From QPIN01 sp964472945 (lineage in GTDB: Bacteria; Pseudomonadota; Gammaproteobacteria; Methylococcales; Methylomonadaceae), in contig CAYYNM010000029.1 in assembly GCA_964472945.1 (NCBI GenBank), positions 1-21,807 of the forward strand: a DNA stretch of 21,807 nt. Direction: 5' to 3'. Positions 1-7,752 of this stretch are shown piece after piece. The position numbers and the translations under genes were made by a program. Below the pieces are notes generated by a model. The model had not been told where the DNA came from, did not search any database, and worked only from the letters and a program-made list of their open reading frames with translations. Numbering within the stretch: the stretch's first letter is position 1; each line of letters begins with the position of its first letter.

Positions 1-3
1 CAC

Positions 4-288
4 AAAAGGTGTCAGGTCTTGAATTTTGAATTATTTAACACCCTTCTTCCCATTGGACATGACAGACCGCAAAGTTTATTCATTGAATACCCTCCACTCT
101 TATTTAGGTACTAATTATGGCTGAATTGCGATCATCCTCGATTTCATAAATATCTTCCTATCTATCACCTCTTGAGGTAACGCGATATAATGCACCAGAA
201 AATCCCCGTCTCAATGGCCTACCCATAAAAGTAACCCTGTCAAAATCATATATTGTACCTTTGAAATTCAAAATTCAAGACACCTTTT
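4..288. mobile_element. Internally deleted RAYT/REP-type element with inverted-repeat ends
   Basis: The two ends are inverted copies of each other. The left arm (about 4-32, GGTGTC then TCTTGAATTTTGAATT) matches the reverse complement of the right arm (about 265-288), except for 4 extra bases in the left arm. The right edge forms a small CACC-T6-GGTG hairpin (about 281-294). Between the arms lies the broken 5' part of a Y1 transposase gene on the minus strand, listed separately. About 285 bp is far shorter than an intact RAYT locus, so the centre and 3' part of the gene are gone. The arms and the remnant are visible in the sequence. The assignment to the IS200/REP-associated group rests on the remnant protein. 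Confidence 0.65.
104..226 (-). pseudogene. Remnant of REP-associated tyrosine transposase (Y1_Tnp/RAYT), N-terminal part only
   Basis: Reading the minus strand from the ATG at 226 gives MGRPLRRGFSGALYRVTSRG, then DR, an in-frame TAG, then EDIYEIEDDR, a few more residues and a TAA at 104-106. This closely follows the usual start of RAYT transposases (M-x-R-P-L-R-x-x-x-x-GALYHVTSRGDRREDIYxxDxDR). The HUH motif and catalytic tyrosine regions would lie further downstream and are absent. With a stop at codon 23 and only 40 sense codons it cannot be functional. It sits between inverted-repeat ends, so the whole unit is a decayed or non-autonomous element. The family match was made by eye but is strong over about 30 residues. 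Confidence 0.75.
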
Positions 289-329
289 TTGGTGCATTAA
301 AAACACTTGAATACAGCAACACTTAGGTT

Positions 330-956
330 ATGATAAAGTTAATCATCAAAAATCACAAAAATGCTATGGGCTTACTTTTACAAGGTGTACAACGGTATAC
401 TTATCAAGACTATCGCAACTGGCCAGGTGATGTCCGTTATGAATTAATTGCCGGTGAACCTTACTTAATGCCTCCTACACCTGATCTAGCACATCAAGAT
501 GTGGCTGGTGATGTTTACTTTCAATTAATGCAAGTGTTGCGCAACAAACCATGCCGCCCCTTCATTGCCCCTATCGATGTTCGTTTTCCAAAAAACAATG
601 AGGACGATGAGTTTATTGATACTGTTGTCCAACCCGATGTTTTAGTGGTTTGTGATAAAAACAAGCTGGATAAACGCGGTATTCGTGGAGCCCCTGACTG
701 GATTCTTGAGGTCTTATCACCCTCGACAGCCAGTCATGATCAAATCAAAAAGCTGAAACTCTATGAACAACAAGGCGTTTTGGAATATTGGTTAATTCAC
801 CCTATAGATCGACTACTCACTATTTATAAGCTAAATAATGCTGAATATGGCAAGGCAACTATTGTTGAACTAAAAGGCTCCACTGATATAGAAACATTAC
901 CAGGCGTAACTATACACTGGGATGAATTAGTTTTGCGATTACCCAAAGATAACTAA
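330..956 (+). CDS. Uma2-family (DUF820) PD-(D/E)XK endonuclease-like protein
   Basis: This is a 208-residue protein of the Uma2/DUF820 family, which has a restriction-endonuclease-like fold and mostly unknown biological function. The family pattern is clear: YELIAGEPYLMPPTP near 37-51, the DVRFP strand near 83-87, QPDVLVV with candidate acidic residue D103, ILEVLSPST with E127, and D-x3-K-x3-LYEQQGVLEYWLIHP near 137-158. These supply the expected D...E-x-V pattern of a PD-(D/E)XK core. The ATG at 330 has only a weak AGG close by. The internal ATG at 366 (MGLLLQ) is an alternative start that would remove a 12-residue basic lead. The gene stands alone, next to a dead RAYT element on its left and a palindromic repeat 24 bp after its stop. 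Uma2 genes often occur as scattered orphan copies. Confidence 0.85.
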   Translation: MIKLIIKNHKNAMGLLLQGVQRYTYQDYRNWPGDVRYELIAGEPYLMPPTPDLAHQDVAGDVYFQLMQVLRNKPCRPFIAPIDVRFPKNNEDDEFIDTVVQPDVLVVCDKNKLDKRGIRGAPDWILEVLSPSTASHDQIKKLKLYEQQGVLEYWLIHPIDRLLTIYKLNNAEYGKATIVELKGSTDIETLPGVTIHWDELVLRLPKDN

Positions 957-979
957 CCCCAGAGCTTGGTTCAAAATAA

Positions 980-1009
980 TTGTAGAGCGGACTAAAGTCT
1001 GCTCTACAA
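980..1009. repeat. Dispersed palindrome, family A (GCGGACTAAAGTCYGC core)
   Basis: A 30-nt hairpin reads TTGTAGAGCGGACT, then two bases, then AGTCTGCTCTACAA. It has 14 paired positions with one G-T pair. The same core recurs at 10212-10229 and 10249-10268, and the outer TGTAGAG arm is shared with the family B palindromes at 7042 and 15987. It lies 24 bp past the Uma2 gene and could also stop transcription, but no U-tract follows. Confidence 0.8.
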
Positions 1010-1041
1010 TCATAACCTTTAGCTTGTTATGCAAATATCAA

Positions 1042-1069
1042 GTATCAAGGGGCAGTCAGAGCTTGATAC
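1042..1069. repeat. Small stem-loop, 8-bp perfect stem
   Basis: GTATCAAG (1042-1049) pairs with CTTGATAC (1062-1069) around a 12-nt loop. It lies between the convergent ends of the Uma2 gene and the minus-strand lipoprotein gene. No T-run follows on either strand, so its use as a terminator is only a guess. Confidence 0.4.
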
Positions 1070-1108
1070 AGTTGCTTTATCAAAACCTAAAAAAGTGCAT
1101 AGGCTGGG

Positions 1109-1528
1109 TTAGTCTCCCTTTAAAAAAATATTATTAAGGGCTTCTCCTATCATAATATTAGGTGATTGCCTGGATAGAGATGTATGTAGGGAATTGGCAT
1201 TAGCAATTGGAAATAATGTATCAGGTTCTCTTAATTTTATAGAGATGCTAAGTAAGTACATAGTCATATCCCACCGCCATTTGTCTCGATAAGTGATGAC
1301 AGCATCAACGTTATCAGGAGCATTGTCTCCAGTGCTAGCAATATATCCCATACTGTTTAGTTGATTGGCAATAATTTTATCTAAGCCGCGTGAATCTCTA
1401 TCAAACTTATGTACATGAATAACGTGTATATGTGATAAATCGGCTGATGGAGCAATCGTTTTCTGGGTACTATTGATACACCCAGTTAACAAAAGCACAA
1501 TAAATATGCAGTATTTAATAATTGGCAT
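1109..1528 (-). CDS. Small putative lipoprotein
   Basis: This 139-residue protein starts with a lipoprotein signal peptide: a hydrophobic run, then the lipobox LLTGC with the lipidated cysteine at position 17. Residue 18 is Ile rather than Asp, so it probably reaches the outer membrane. The mature part has no motif I recognise. A stretch near 77-100 (VDAVITYRDKWRWDMTMYLL) has the alternating pattern of a beta-rich domain and resembles uncharacterised proteobacterial lipoproteins. It follows the other lipoprotein gene by 9 bp on the same strand and is probably co-transcribed with it. The ATG at 1528 has no good ribosome site. Function unknown. Confidence 0.75.
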   Translation of the reverse strand: MPIIKYCIFIVLLLTGCINSTQKTIAPSADLSHIHVIHVHKFDRDSRGLDKIIANQLNSMGYIASTGDNAPDNVDAVITYRDKWRWDMTMYLLSISIKLREPDTLFPIANANSLHTSLSRQSPNIMIGEALNNIFLKGD

Positions 1529-1537
1529 ATAAATTGA

Positions 1538-2098
1538 TTATTCAGAGTGAAGATTTTTGTCTAGTTCTTTCCAAAACAGGTTAGCCAGTATTTTTACAGC
1601 ATGAGGAGGTGCTTGAGTCATAGGAACTAATCCCATATCTTCCATTTTTGGAGCGTCCAAGTAATAACTAAGGCTAATAATGGACTGGTTCATTACCTCT
1701 TTAATTGAGGCTTTAATGGTTACGTATTGCTCTTCGGGTTCTTCGGCAATAGTAATCATCCAGCTTATTTCGCTGAGTTTGTCGTTTTCTGCCTCTCTTA
1801 CTTCCGCCCACTGCCCAGAGGTTAAAGGCTTTGGAGATTTGTTTCTGGAAAGAATAAAGCCTTTATCAACAGATTCTTTTGTAATAGGCATATTTAGAGC
1901 AATAAATGTATTTTTTACAGCGGAGAATGTTTTATTGTAGGGGGTATCAACAGTACGTTTTAAAAGATCTTTAGGGAATTTATTGATCTCTGATAACCAT
2001 ACTTGATCAACTTTTTTAAGATCTTGATTTATATCGTTAATGGTTATACAGCCCTGTAGTAAAAAGGCTAATGTTAAAAATAACAATAAACGTTTCAT
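1538..2098 (-). CDS. Putative lipoprotein, first gene of a two-gene lipoprotein operon
   Basis: This 186-residue protein has a short basic start (MKR), a hydrophobic segment and the lipobox LLQGC with Cys17, so it is predicted to be lipid-anchored. The mature part has mixed alpha/beta character. It carries a phrase near 53-76 (TPYNKTFSAVKNTF, then ALNMPITKES) typical of small periplasmic domains that sit after a lipidated cysteine, but I cannot name the family. A second lipoprotein gene follows after 9 bp, so the two probably share a transcript and may act together. The gene is divergent from the formate dehydrogenase genes across a 427-bp gap. Function unknown. Confidence 0.78.
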   Translation of the reverse strand: MKRLLLFLTLAFLLQGCITINDINQDLKKVDQVWLSEINKFPKDLLKRTVDTPYNKTFSAVKNTFIALNMPITKESVDKGFILSRNKSPKPLTSGQWAEVREAENDKLSEISWMITIAEEPEEQYVTIKASIKEVMNQSIISLSYYLDAPKMEDMGLVPMTQAPPHAVKILANLFWKELDKNLHSE

Positions 2099-2525
2099 CT
2101 GTGCTTCATAATGCGAAAAATAAACAGAGAGTATATACTAACTAAAGTTGTGGAGTTCATTTTACCCTCAAATAAAACCTATAACCCCATGGTTTATTTT
2201 ATATGCATTATTTGGGTCAGCCAAAATACCTGGACTAACTTCTGCCATATCAAGTGCTGATATGACCATGTCACTCTGCCTAAAAAAGACTACGAACCCA
2301 AATAATATCTGTTTCTAAATTATTTTTCCTTTAGTACATTAGACAACTGGAAATATTAATTAAAAATATCAAGCTGTAGTTTATTATAGCTAAGTCATAT
2401 TATATAGTGAGATTAGCAATATTTTTTAAAATGATATAGCTCTAAGTAAATGATGACTTGATAATCAGCCCTTATCTACGGTAAAGTTCCATTAATTAAT
2501 ACTTCAATCAGTTGAGGACATACGT
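2099..2525. other. 427-bp divergent intergenic region upstream of formate dehydrogenase
   Basis: I see no gene here on either strand. It should hold the promoters of the lipoprotein operon (leftward) and of fdsB (rightward). Visible structures are an AT-rich hairpin near 2170-2200 (AAATAAAACC pairing with GGTTTATTT, one bulge), a small ATATCA/TGATAT stem near 2251-2267, and an 11-bp perfect inverted repeat (2207-2217 and 2296-2306) about 78 bp apart. The segment 2380-2450 is very AT-rich and has several -10-like hexamers. I cannot single out one promoter. Confidence 0.5.
2207..2306. repeat. 11-bp inverted repeat pair enclosing about 78 bp
   Basis: ATTATTTGGGT at 2207-2217 is the exact reverse complement of ACCCAAATAAT at 2296-2306. 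The pairing does not extend beyond 11 bp. It could be a regulator-binding pair, the ends of a decayed element, or chance in AT-rich DNA. Confidence 0.35.
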
Positions 2526-4220
2526 GTGGCAGTAATTACAATATCACCGGACCAGATTAAAAGAAAAAAACGTCGTGGGCCTAAAGGCCATGCAGTTGAT
2601 CTAGCTGCTTTAGCAGAGGTACAGTCTTTATTAGGTGATGAATCGCGCCAGAGGGATCTACTGATTGAGCACTTGCATAAAATTCAAGATCAATACCAAC
2701 ATATTTCTTCTAAACACCTTGTCGCTTTAGCGCATGAAATGAAGCTTTCTCCTGCTGAAGTATATGAGGTTGCTTCTTTTTATCATCATTTTGATGTAGT
2801 TAAAGAAGGTCAAGCAGCTCCTGCTCCGTTAACAGTCCGCGTCTGCGAGTCACTTACTTGTTCTATGGTAGGTGCAAACCCACTTATTAATGCTTTAGAA
2901 AATGGCTTAGGTGATGACGTTCGAGTTCAAAAAGTGCCTTGTGTAGGTCGCTGTCAACATGCACCTGTTGCTATTGTGGGTCAAAACCCAATCCATCAGG
3001 CAACCGTTAAAACTGTCACTACAGCAGTGGAAAATAAAGTAGTTAAACAATCCATATCAGATTATATCAGTATGGATAGTTACAAAGCTGATGGCGGTTA
3101 TCAAACCTTAAAAAAAGTGCTTGAAGGAAAAGTGAGCACTGAATCCATTATGAAGAAAATGGAAGATTCAGGCTTACGTGGTTTAGGGGGTGCCGGTTTT
3201 CCAGCTGGTCGTAAATGGAGAATTGTTAACGGTTTTGAAGGCCCTCGTATGATGGCCGTTAATATTGATGAAGGTGAGCCAGGTACTTTTAAAGATAGGC
3301 ATTATTTAGAATCCGACCCTCACCGTTTCCTTGAAGGTATGATAATCGCTGCACTCACTGTAGGTTGTGATGCTATTTATATCTATTTGCGTGATGAATA
3401 TGCTGGTTGCAGAGAAATCCTAACTAAAGAAATAGCTAACTTTCAAAATAACCCACCTTCACAAATTTATAAAATGCCTCCCATTTATTTACGTCGAGGA
3501 GCGGGTGCTTATATTTGTGGCGAAGAATCAGCCATGGTTGAATCCATTGAAGGCAAGCGTGGTATGCCTCGCTTAAGACCGCCCTTTTTAGCTGAGGTGG
3601 GATTATTTGGCCGGCCTACTTTAGAACATAATATGGAATCAGTTTATTGGGTTAGGGATATTATTGAAAAAGGCCCAGATTGGTTCTCTTCTCATGGTCG
3701 TCATGAACGTAAAGGTTTACGTTCTTTTTCTATCTCGGGTCGTGTTAATAAACCTGGTGTACATTTGGCACCCGCTGGTATTACCATGCGTGAATTGATT
3801 GCAGAATATTGTGGAGGTATGCAAGACGGTCATGATTTTTACGGTTATTTCCCAGGTGGAGCGTCAGGTGGTATGTTGCCTGAATCAATGGCCGATATTC
3901 CAATGGACTTTGATACCTTAAACCAATATGGTTGTTTTATTGGCTCAGCGGCTGTGGTGGTTTTTTCAAATCAAGATAGTGCTAAAGAACTAGCTCTTAA
4001 TGCAATGAAGTTTTTTGAAGAAGAATCTTGTGGTCAATGTACACCTTGTCGTGTAGGTACAGCAAAAGCTGCAACATTAATGGAACAAAAACAGTGGAAT
4101 ACCGAGTTATTGGAAGAGTTAGCTTCTGTGATGGTAGATGCTTCTATTTGTGGGTTGGGACAAGCTGCACCGAACCCGATGCGCTGTGTTATTAAATACT
4201 TTCCAGACGAATTAAAATAA
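2526..4220 (+). CDS. fdsB: NAD-dependent formate dehydrogenase, fused gamma+beta (NuoE/NuoF-like) subunit
   Basis: This 564-residue electron-output subunit of a soluble molybdenum formate dehydrogenase passes electrons from formate to NAD+. Residues about 30-165 are a NuoE/FdsG-like thioredoxin-fold domain with a [2Fe-2S] ligand set at Cys107, Cys112, Cys139 and Cys143. Residues about 185-564 are a NuoF/FdsB-like domain: the FMN/NADH region GLRGLGGAGFPAG (216-228), NIDEGEPGTFKDRH, GAGAYICGEESA and the [4Fe-4S] ligands SCGQCTPC (Cys502, 505, 508) plus Cys542. The two parts are separate genes (fdsG, fdsB) in Ralstonia and Rhodobacter, so this is a fusion. The start is a GTG at 2526, set 7 nt after GAGGA. 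fdsA follows after 12 bp. An NAD-reducing hydrogenase or NADH dehydrogenase subunit is less likely, given the partner gene. Confidence 0.93.
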   Translation: MAVITISPDQIKRKKRRGPKGHAVDLAALAEVQSLLGDESRQRDLLIEHLHKIQDQYQHISSKHLVALAHEMKLSPAEVYEVASFYHHFDVVKEGQAAPAPLTVRVCESLTCSMVGANPLINALENGLGDDVRVQKVPCVGRCQHAPVAIVGQNPIHQATVKTVTTAVENKVVKQSISDYISMDSYKADGGYQTLKKVLEGKVSTESIMKKMEDSGLRGLGGAGFPAGRKWRIVNGFEGPRMMAVNIDEGEPGTFKDRHYLESDPHRFLEGMIIAALTVGCDAIYIYLRDEYAGCREILTKEIANFQNNPPSQIYKMPPIYLRRGAGAYICGEESAMVESIEGKRGMPRLRPPFLAEVGLFGRPTLEHNMESVYWVRDIIEKGPDWFSSHGRHERKGLRSFSISGRVNKPGVHLAPAGITMRELIAEYCGGMQDGHDFYGYFPGGASGGMLPESMADIPMDFDTLNQYGCFIGSAAVVVFSNQDSAKELALNAMKFFEEESCGQCTPCRVGTAKAATLMEQKQWNTELLEELASVMVDASICGLGQAAPNPMRCVIKYFPDELK

Positions 4221-4232
4221 GGAGATTAAATC

Positions 4233-7007
4233 ATGGCTGCAAATCAACAAACAATAAATACTACAACAATTGACTTTACACTGGATGGTAAAGAAGTCTC
4301 AGCTTTGGAAGGCGAAACACTCATTCAAACCGCTCAACGTTTAGGCACAGAAATACCTCACCTTTGTTATAAAGAAGGTTTACGTGCTGATGGTAACTGC
4401 CGAGCTTGTGTTGTTGAAGTTGAGGGTGAGCGTACACTTGCTCCTTCTTGCTGTCGATCGGCGACCCCTGGAATGAAAGTTCAGACAGCCAGTGAGCGCG
4501 CCCTTAAATCCCAAAAGATGGTATTAGAGTTATTAAAATCTGATATGCCAAAACAAGCTGAATCACCCTATAAATTAGATTCTGAGCTAGATAAATGGGT
4601 TAAAAAATTACAAGTTGGTGAGCCTCGTTTTGAAGCACGTCAGCAACCTGCAGCAGATTTATCCCACCCTGCCATCGCAGTAAACATGGATGCTTGCATT
4701 CAATGTACTCGCTGTTTACGTGCCTGCCGTGAAGAGCAAATGAACGATGTAATTGCTTACGCTAATCGCGGTTCTCATTCTGAAATCGTATTTGATATTG
4801 CTGATCCAATGGCGGCAAGTAGTTGCGTGGCTTGTGGCGAATGTGTACAAGCCTGTCCTACGGGCGCGCTCATGCCTGCCAATAACGCAGGCCTGGAAGT
4901 TGCTGATAAAACGGTTGATTCAACCTGCCCTTATTGTGGTGTGGGTTGTCTAATCAAATATCATGTTAAAGATGACAAAATTATTTATACAGAAGGACGC
5001 GATGGTGATACTAACCACTTCCGCCTGTGCGTAAAAGGTCGTTATGGTTTTAATTATATTCACAACCCATTGCGTTTAACTAAACCTTTAATTAGACGTG
5101 AAGGTGTCGCCAAAACCACTGAATTATTAGACCCTAATGATTTGGATAAGGTATTCCGCGAAGCGACATGGGAAGAGGCTCTTGATTTTGCCGCTGGAGG
5201 CTTAAAAAAAATACGCGATACCCAGGGTAAAAAAGCCTTGGCTGGATTAGGTTCCGCCAAAGGCAGTAATGAAGAGGCTTACTTATTCCAAAAATTAGTG
5301 CGCACAGGTTTTGGCTCTAACAATGTAGACCACTGTACTCGTCTTTGCCATGCTTCATCAGTCGTTGCCTTACTTGAGTGCTTAGGTTCTGGTGCAGTAT
5401 CAAACCCTGTTTCCGATGTTAGCAAAGCTGAAGTCATTATTATTATTGGATCCAATCCAACAGTAAACCACCCTGTTGGAGCTACATTTATGAAAAATGC
5501 AGCTAAAAATGGGACTAAAATTATTTTAATGGACCCAAATATCACTTCAATTGCTAAATACGCGAGGCACGTATTACAATTCCGTCCTGATACTGATGTA
5601 GCCATGCTTAATGGTATTATGCATGTCATTCTGGATGAGGGTTTACAGGATGATACCTACATCAAAAAGAATACTGAAGATTTTGAGCAAATGCGCGCGC
5701 ATTTAAAAAATTATAGTCCCGAACATGTAGCGCCTATTTGTGGTATTGAGGCTAAAACCTTACGCGAAGTTGCTAGATTATATGCCACTTCAAAGGGTTC
5801 AATGATTTTTTGGGGTATGGGGGTATCTCAACATATTCACGGTACTGATAATGCACGTTGCCTTATCGCTTTAGCCTTGATGACGGGACAAATTGGCAAG
5901 CCAGGTTCAGGCTTACACCCTTTACGTGGACAAAACAACGTACAAGGGGCTTCTGATGTTGGTTTAATCCCAATGGTTTTTCCTGATTATGAACCTGTTA
6001 ATGACCCTGCTAATCAAACAAAATTTGAAAAACTATGGGGGGTTTCACTGGATGCTGAACCAGGGTTAACGACGGTTGAGATGATTCATGCAATTTTAGA
6101 CAAAAAAGTCTTTGGCATGTTTGTCCAAGGTGAAAACCCTGCTATGTCAGATCCAAACCAAAACCATGCTCGTGAAGCTTTTGCTGCTTTGGAGCATTTA
6201 GTTATACAGGATATTTTCTTAACTGAAACAGCTGGTTTTGCCGATGTAATCTTGCCTGCTTCTGCTTTTTATGAGAAAAACGGTACCTTCTCTAATACGG
6301 ATAGACGCGTACAAATGGGGCGTCAAGCTGTTAATCCACCAGGTGATGCTAAACAAGACTTATGGATTTTACAAGAGATTGCAAATCGACTTGGTTGTGA
6401 CTGGTCTTATCATGGGCCAAAAGATGTTTTTAATGAAATGCGTCAAGCCATGAAAAGCATTGCTGGGATGACTTGGGAACGCTTGGAAAATGAAGATTCA
6501 CTAACTTACCCTCTTGAAAATATTGGGGACCCAGGGCAACCAATAATATTTACAGAGGGTTTTCCTACTGATACTGGACGTGGGCGTTTTGTTCCAGCTG
6601 AATATATTCATGCTGACGAGATGCCTGATAGCGAATACCCTTTAATCTTTATTACAGGCCGTCAATTAGAACATTGGCATACGGGGAGTATGACTCGTCA
6701 CTCCCCTACCCTTGATGCGATTGAGCCAGATCCAGTGGTGACACTTCACCCTGTAGATCTCGAAGCACTGAATATTGAACCCGGTGGGTTAATTACCATT
6801 CAATCCAGGCGTGGAAAATTAACGGCTTATGCTCGTGCTGATTTAGGTATTCAAAAAGGCAGTCTATTTATGGCATTTTGTTATAACGAAGCCAGCGCAA
6901 ACTTAATTACTAATGAGGCCTTAGACCCTTCTGCCAAAATTCCAGAATTTAAATTCTGCGCGGTTAAAGCAAGTTCAGGTGGTGAAATTGGTGTTAGAAT
7001 TAATTAA
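4233..7007 (+). CDS. fdsA: NAD-dependent formate dehydrogenase, catalytic alpha subunit (molybdopterin)
   Basis: This 924-residue catalytic subunit oxidises formate to CO2 at a bis-MGD molybdenum or tungsten centre. Domains in order: a [2Fe-2S] ferredoxin-like part (Cys45, 56, 59, 73); a His-Cys region typical of NuoG-type subunits; two [4Fe-4S] sets, Cys155/158/161/165 and Cys198/201/204/208; the proximal [4Fe-4S] set CPYCGVGC (Cys232/235/239) with Cys266; then the large molybdopterin domain. In the motif CTRLCHASSV, Cys372 aligns with the metal-ligand selenocysteine of E. coli FdhF and is followed by His373, so this is a cysteine enzyme. The molybdopterin dinucleotide-binding domain fills roughly 800-924 (TGRQLEHWHTGSMTR near 805-820). 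A strong AAGGAG site precedes the ATG. No fdsC (FdhD-like) or fdsD gene follows. Confidence 0.95.
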   Translation: MAANQQTINTTTIDFTLDGKEVSALEGETLIQTAQRLGTEIPHLCYKEGLRADGNCRACVVEVEGERTLAPSCCRSATPGMKVQTASERALKSQKMVLELLKSDMPKQAESPYKLDSELDKWVKKLQVGEPRFEARQQPAADLSHPAIAVNMDACIQCTRCLRACREEQMNDVIAYANRGSHSEIVFDIADPMAASSCVACGECVQACPTGALMPANNAGLEVADKTVDSTCPYCGVGCLIKYHVKDDKIIYTEGRDGDTNHFRLCVKGRYGFNYIHNPLRLTKPLIRREGVAKTTELLDPNDLDKVFREATWEEALDFAAGGLKKIRDTQGKKALAGLGSAKGSNEEAYLFQKLVRTGFGSNNVDHCTRLCHASSVVALLECLGSGAVSNPVSDVSKAEVIIIIGSNPTVNHPVGATFMKNAAKNGTKIILMDPNITSIAKYARHVLQFRPDTDVAMLNGIMHVILDEGLQDDTYIKKNTEDFEQMRAHLKNYSPEHVAPICGIEAKTLREVARLYATSKGSMIFWGMGVSQHIHGTDNARCLIALALMTGQIGKPGSGLHPLRGQNNVQGASDVGLIPMVFPDYEPVNDPANQTKFEKLWGVSLDAEPGLTTVEMIHAILDKKVFGMFVQGENPAMSDPNQNHAREAFAALEHLVIQDIFLTETAGFADVILPASAFYEKNGTFSNTDRRVQMGRQAVNPPGDAKQDLWILQEIANRLGCDWSYHGPKDVFNEMRQAMKSIAGMTWERLENEDSLTYPLENIGDPGQPIIFTEGFPTDTGRGRFVPAEYIHADEMPDSEYPLIFITGRQLEHWHTGSMTRHSPTLDAIEPDPVVTLHPVDLEALNIEPGGLITIQSRRGKLTAYARADLGIQKGSLFMAFCYNEASANLITNEALDPSAKIPEFKFCAVKASSGGEIGVRIN

Positions 7008-7041
7008 TATTCTTGGTAACTCATAAGCAATAGCTTAAATT

Positions 7042-7073
7042 TTGTAGAGACAAGGTATACCTTGTCTCTACAA
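7042..7073. repeat. Dispersed perfect palindrome, family B, after fdsA
   Basis: This is a perfect 32-nt palindrome whose half-site is TTGTAGAGACAAGGTA. A near copy lies at 15987-16016. It begins 35 bp after the fdsA stop, between convergent genes, and could act as a bidirectional terminator. Neither flank has a real T-run. Confidence 0.85.
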
Positions 7074-7101
7074 TAATTAGCAATACTTTTGAGCAAAATT
7101 A

Positions 7102-7584
7102 TTAAAACCGAAAATAAATCCCAGCCGATACATCATTATCTACCCATGACAAATATCGCTCATTACCATAATTCCTGTTATTAGAATAACGCTGCTTTTT
7201 ATGTTTATATTCACCCCTATAAGCATAATATTTGTTATGTTTTAAAGCCCTAATTTTATCGCTAACATAATTCAAACACTCCATAACTTCCCTTTTATCT
7301 CTATGGCTTAAAAAGTTGTATCGCTTATAATGCCTAATTTGCCTAGCAGCACGCCTTTGTTCTCGAAATAGTTTTTTAACCTCTCTACGTGTTAATTGTC
7401 CTTTTTGAATACCTCTCTCAATGCGGTAATTTTGATTTTCTTGGCGTTGTGCAACATCTCGCCAAAAATATGAAATATTGTTCCGTTGTTGTTCATGATC
7501 TCTATGTTTAAAATGATCATTCCTTTCTGCGTAACTAGCAAAAGGAGTAAACATTAATACTATTATTAAAGTGAACATTTTCAT
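7102..7584 (-). CDS. Basic secreted protein of unknown function
   Basis: This 160-residue protein has a cleavable signal peptide (MKMFTLIIVLMFTPFASYA, probable cut after Ala19). The mature protein is very rich in Arg, His, Tyr and Asn. Its middle has the repeated helical pattern RIERGIQKGQLTRREVKKLF (about 54-73), then REQRRAARQI, then a second related unit, NFLSHRDKREVMECLNYVSD (about 89-108). This pattern, x-RI-x-x-G-x-x-x-G-x-LT-x-x-E, occurs in a family of short periplasmic proteins from Proteobacteria with no assigned role that I know. The C-terminus ends in aromatic residues (YFRF). A ribosome site (GGAGAAAG) stands 5 nt before the ATG, supporting this start. It is a single gene, convergent with fdsA. 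Confidence 0.75.
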   Translation of the reverse strand: MKMFTLIIVLMFTPFASYAERNDHFKHRDHEQQRNNISYFWRDVAQRQENQNYRIERGIQKGQLTRREVKKLFREQRRAARQIRHYKRYNFLSHRDKREVMECLNYVSDKIRALKHNKYYAYRGEYKHKKQRYSNNRNYGNERYLSWVDNDVSAGIYFRF

Positions 7585-7668
7585 GACTTTCTCCTGCGTT
7601 GTTTGATGTTGGGTTTAGAATACTCCAAGCACCATGAATATTAACTGAACAATGTTTAATTAAAGCCT

Positions 7669-7703
7669 AAAAAAAACCTCTAGCACTATTGATACTAGAG
7701 GTT
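7669..7703 (-). terminator. Rho-independent terminator of the 46-residue membrane protein gene
   Basis: Read on the minus strand, AACCTCTAG (7703-7695) pairs perfectly with CTAGAGGTT (7683-7675) around an 11-nt loop. It runs straight into an eight-T tract (complement of 7676-7669). This is a textbook intrinsic terminator and belongs to the small gene that ends 50 bp earlier, at 7753. Confidence 0.85.
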
Positions 7704-7752
7704 AAAGGTTCGCAGTTTATTTCCTGCTATCACAACGAGGAGGTATATGAAT

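Noticed and set aside
5279..5629. Minus-strand 116-codon frame inside fdsA
   Set aside because: It lies wholly within the conserved molybdopterin domain coding region and has no ribosome site or known motif.
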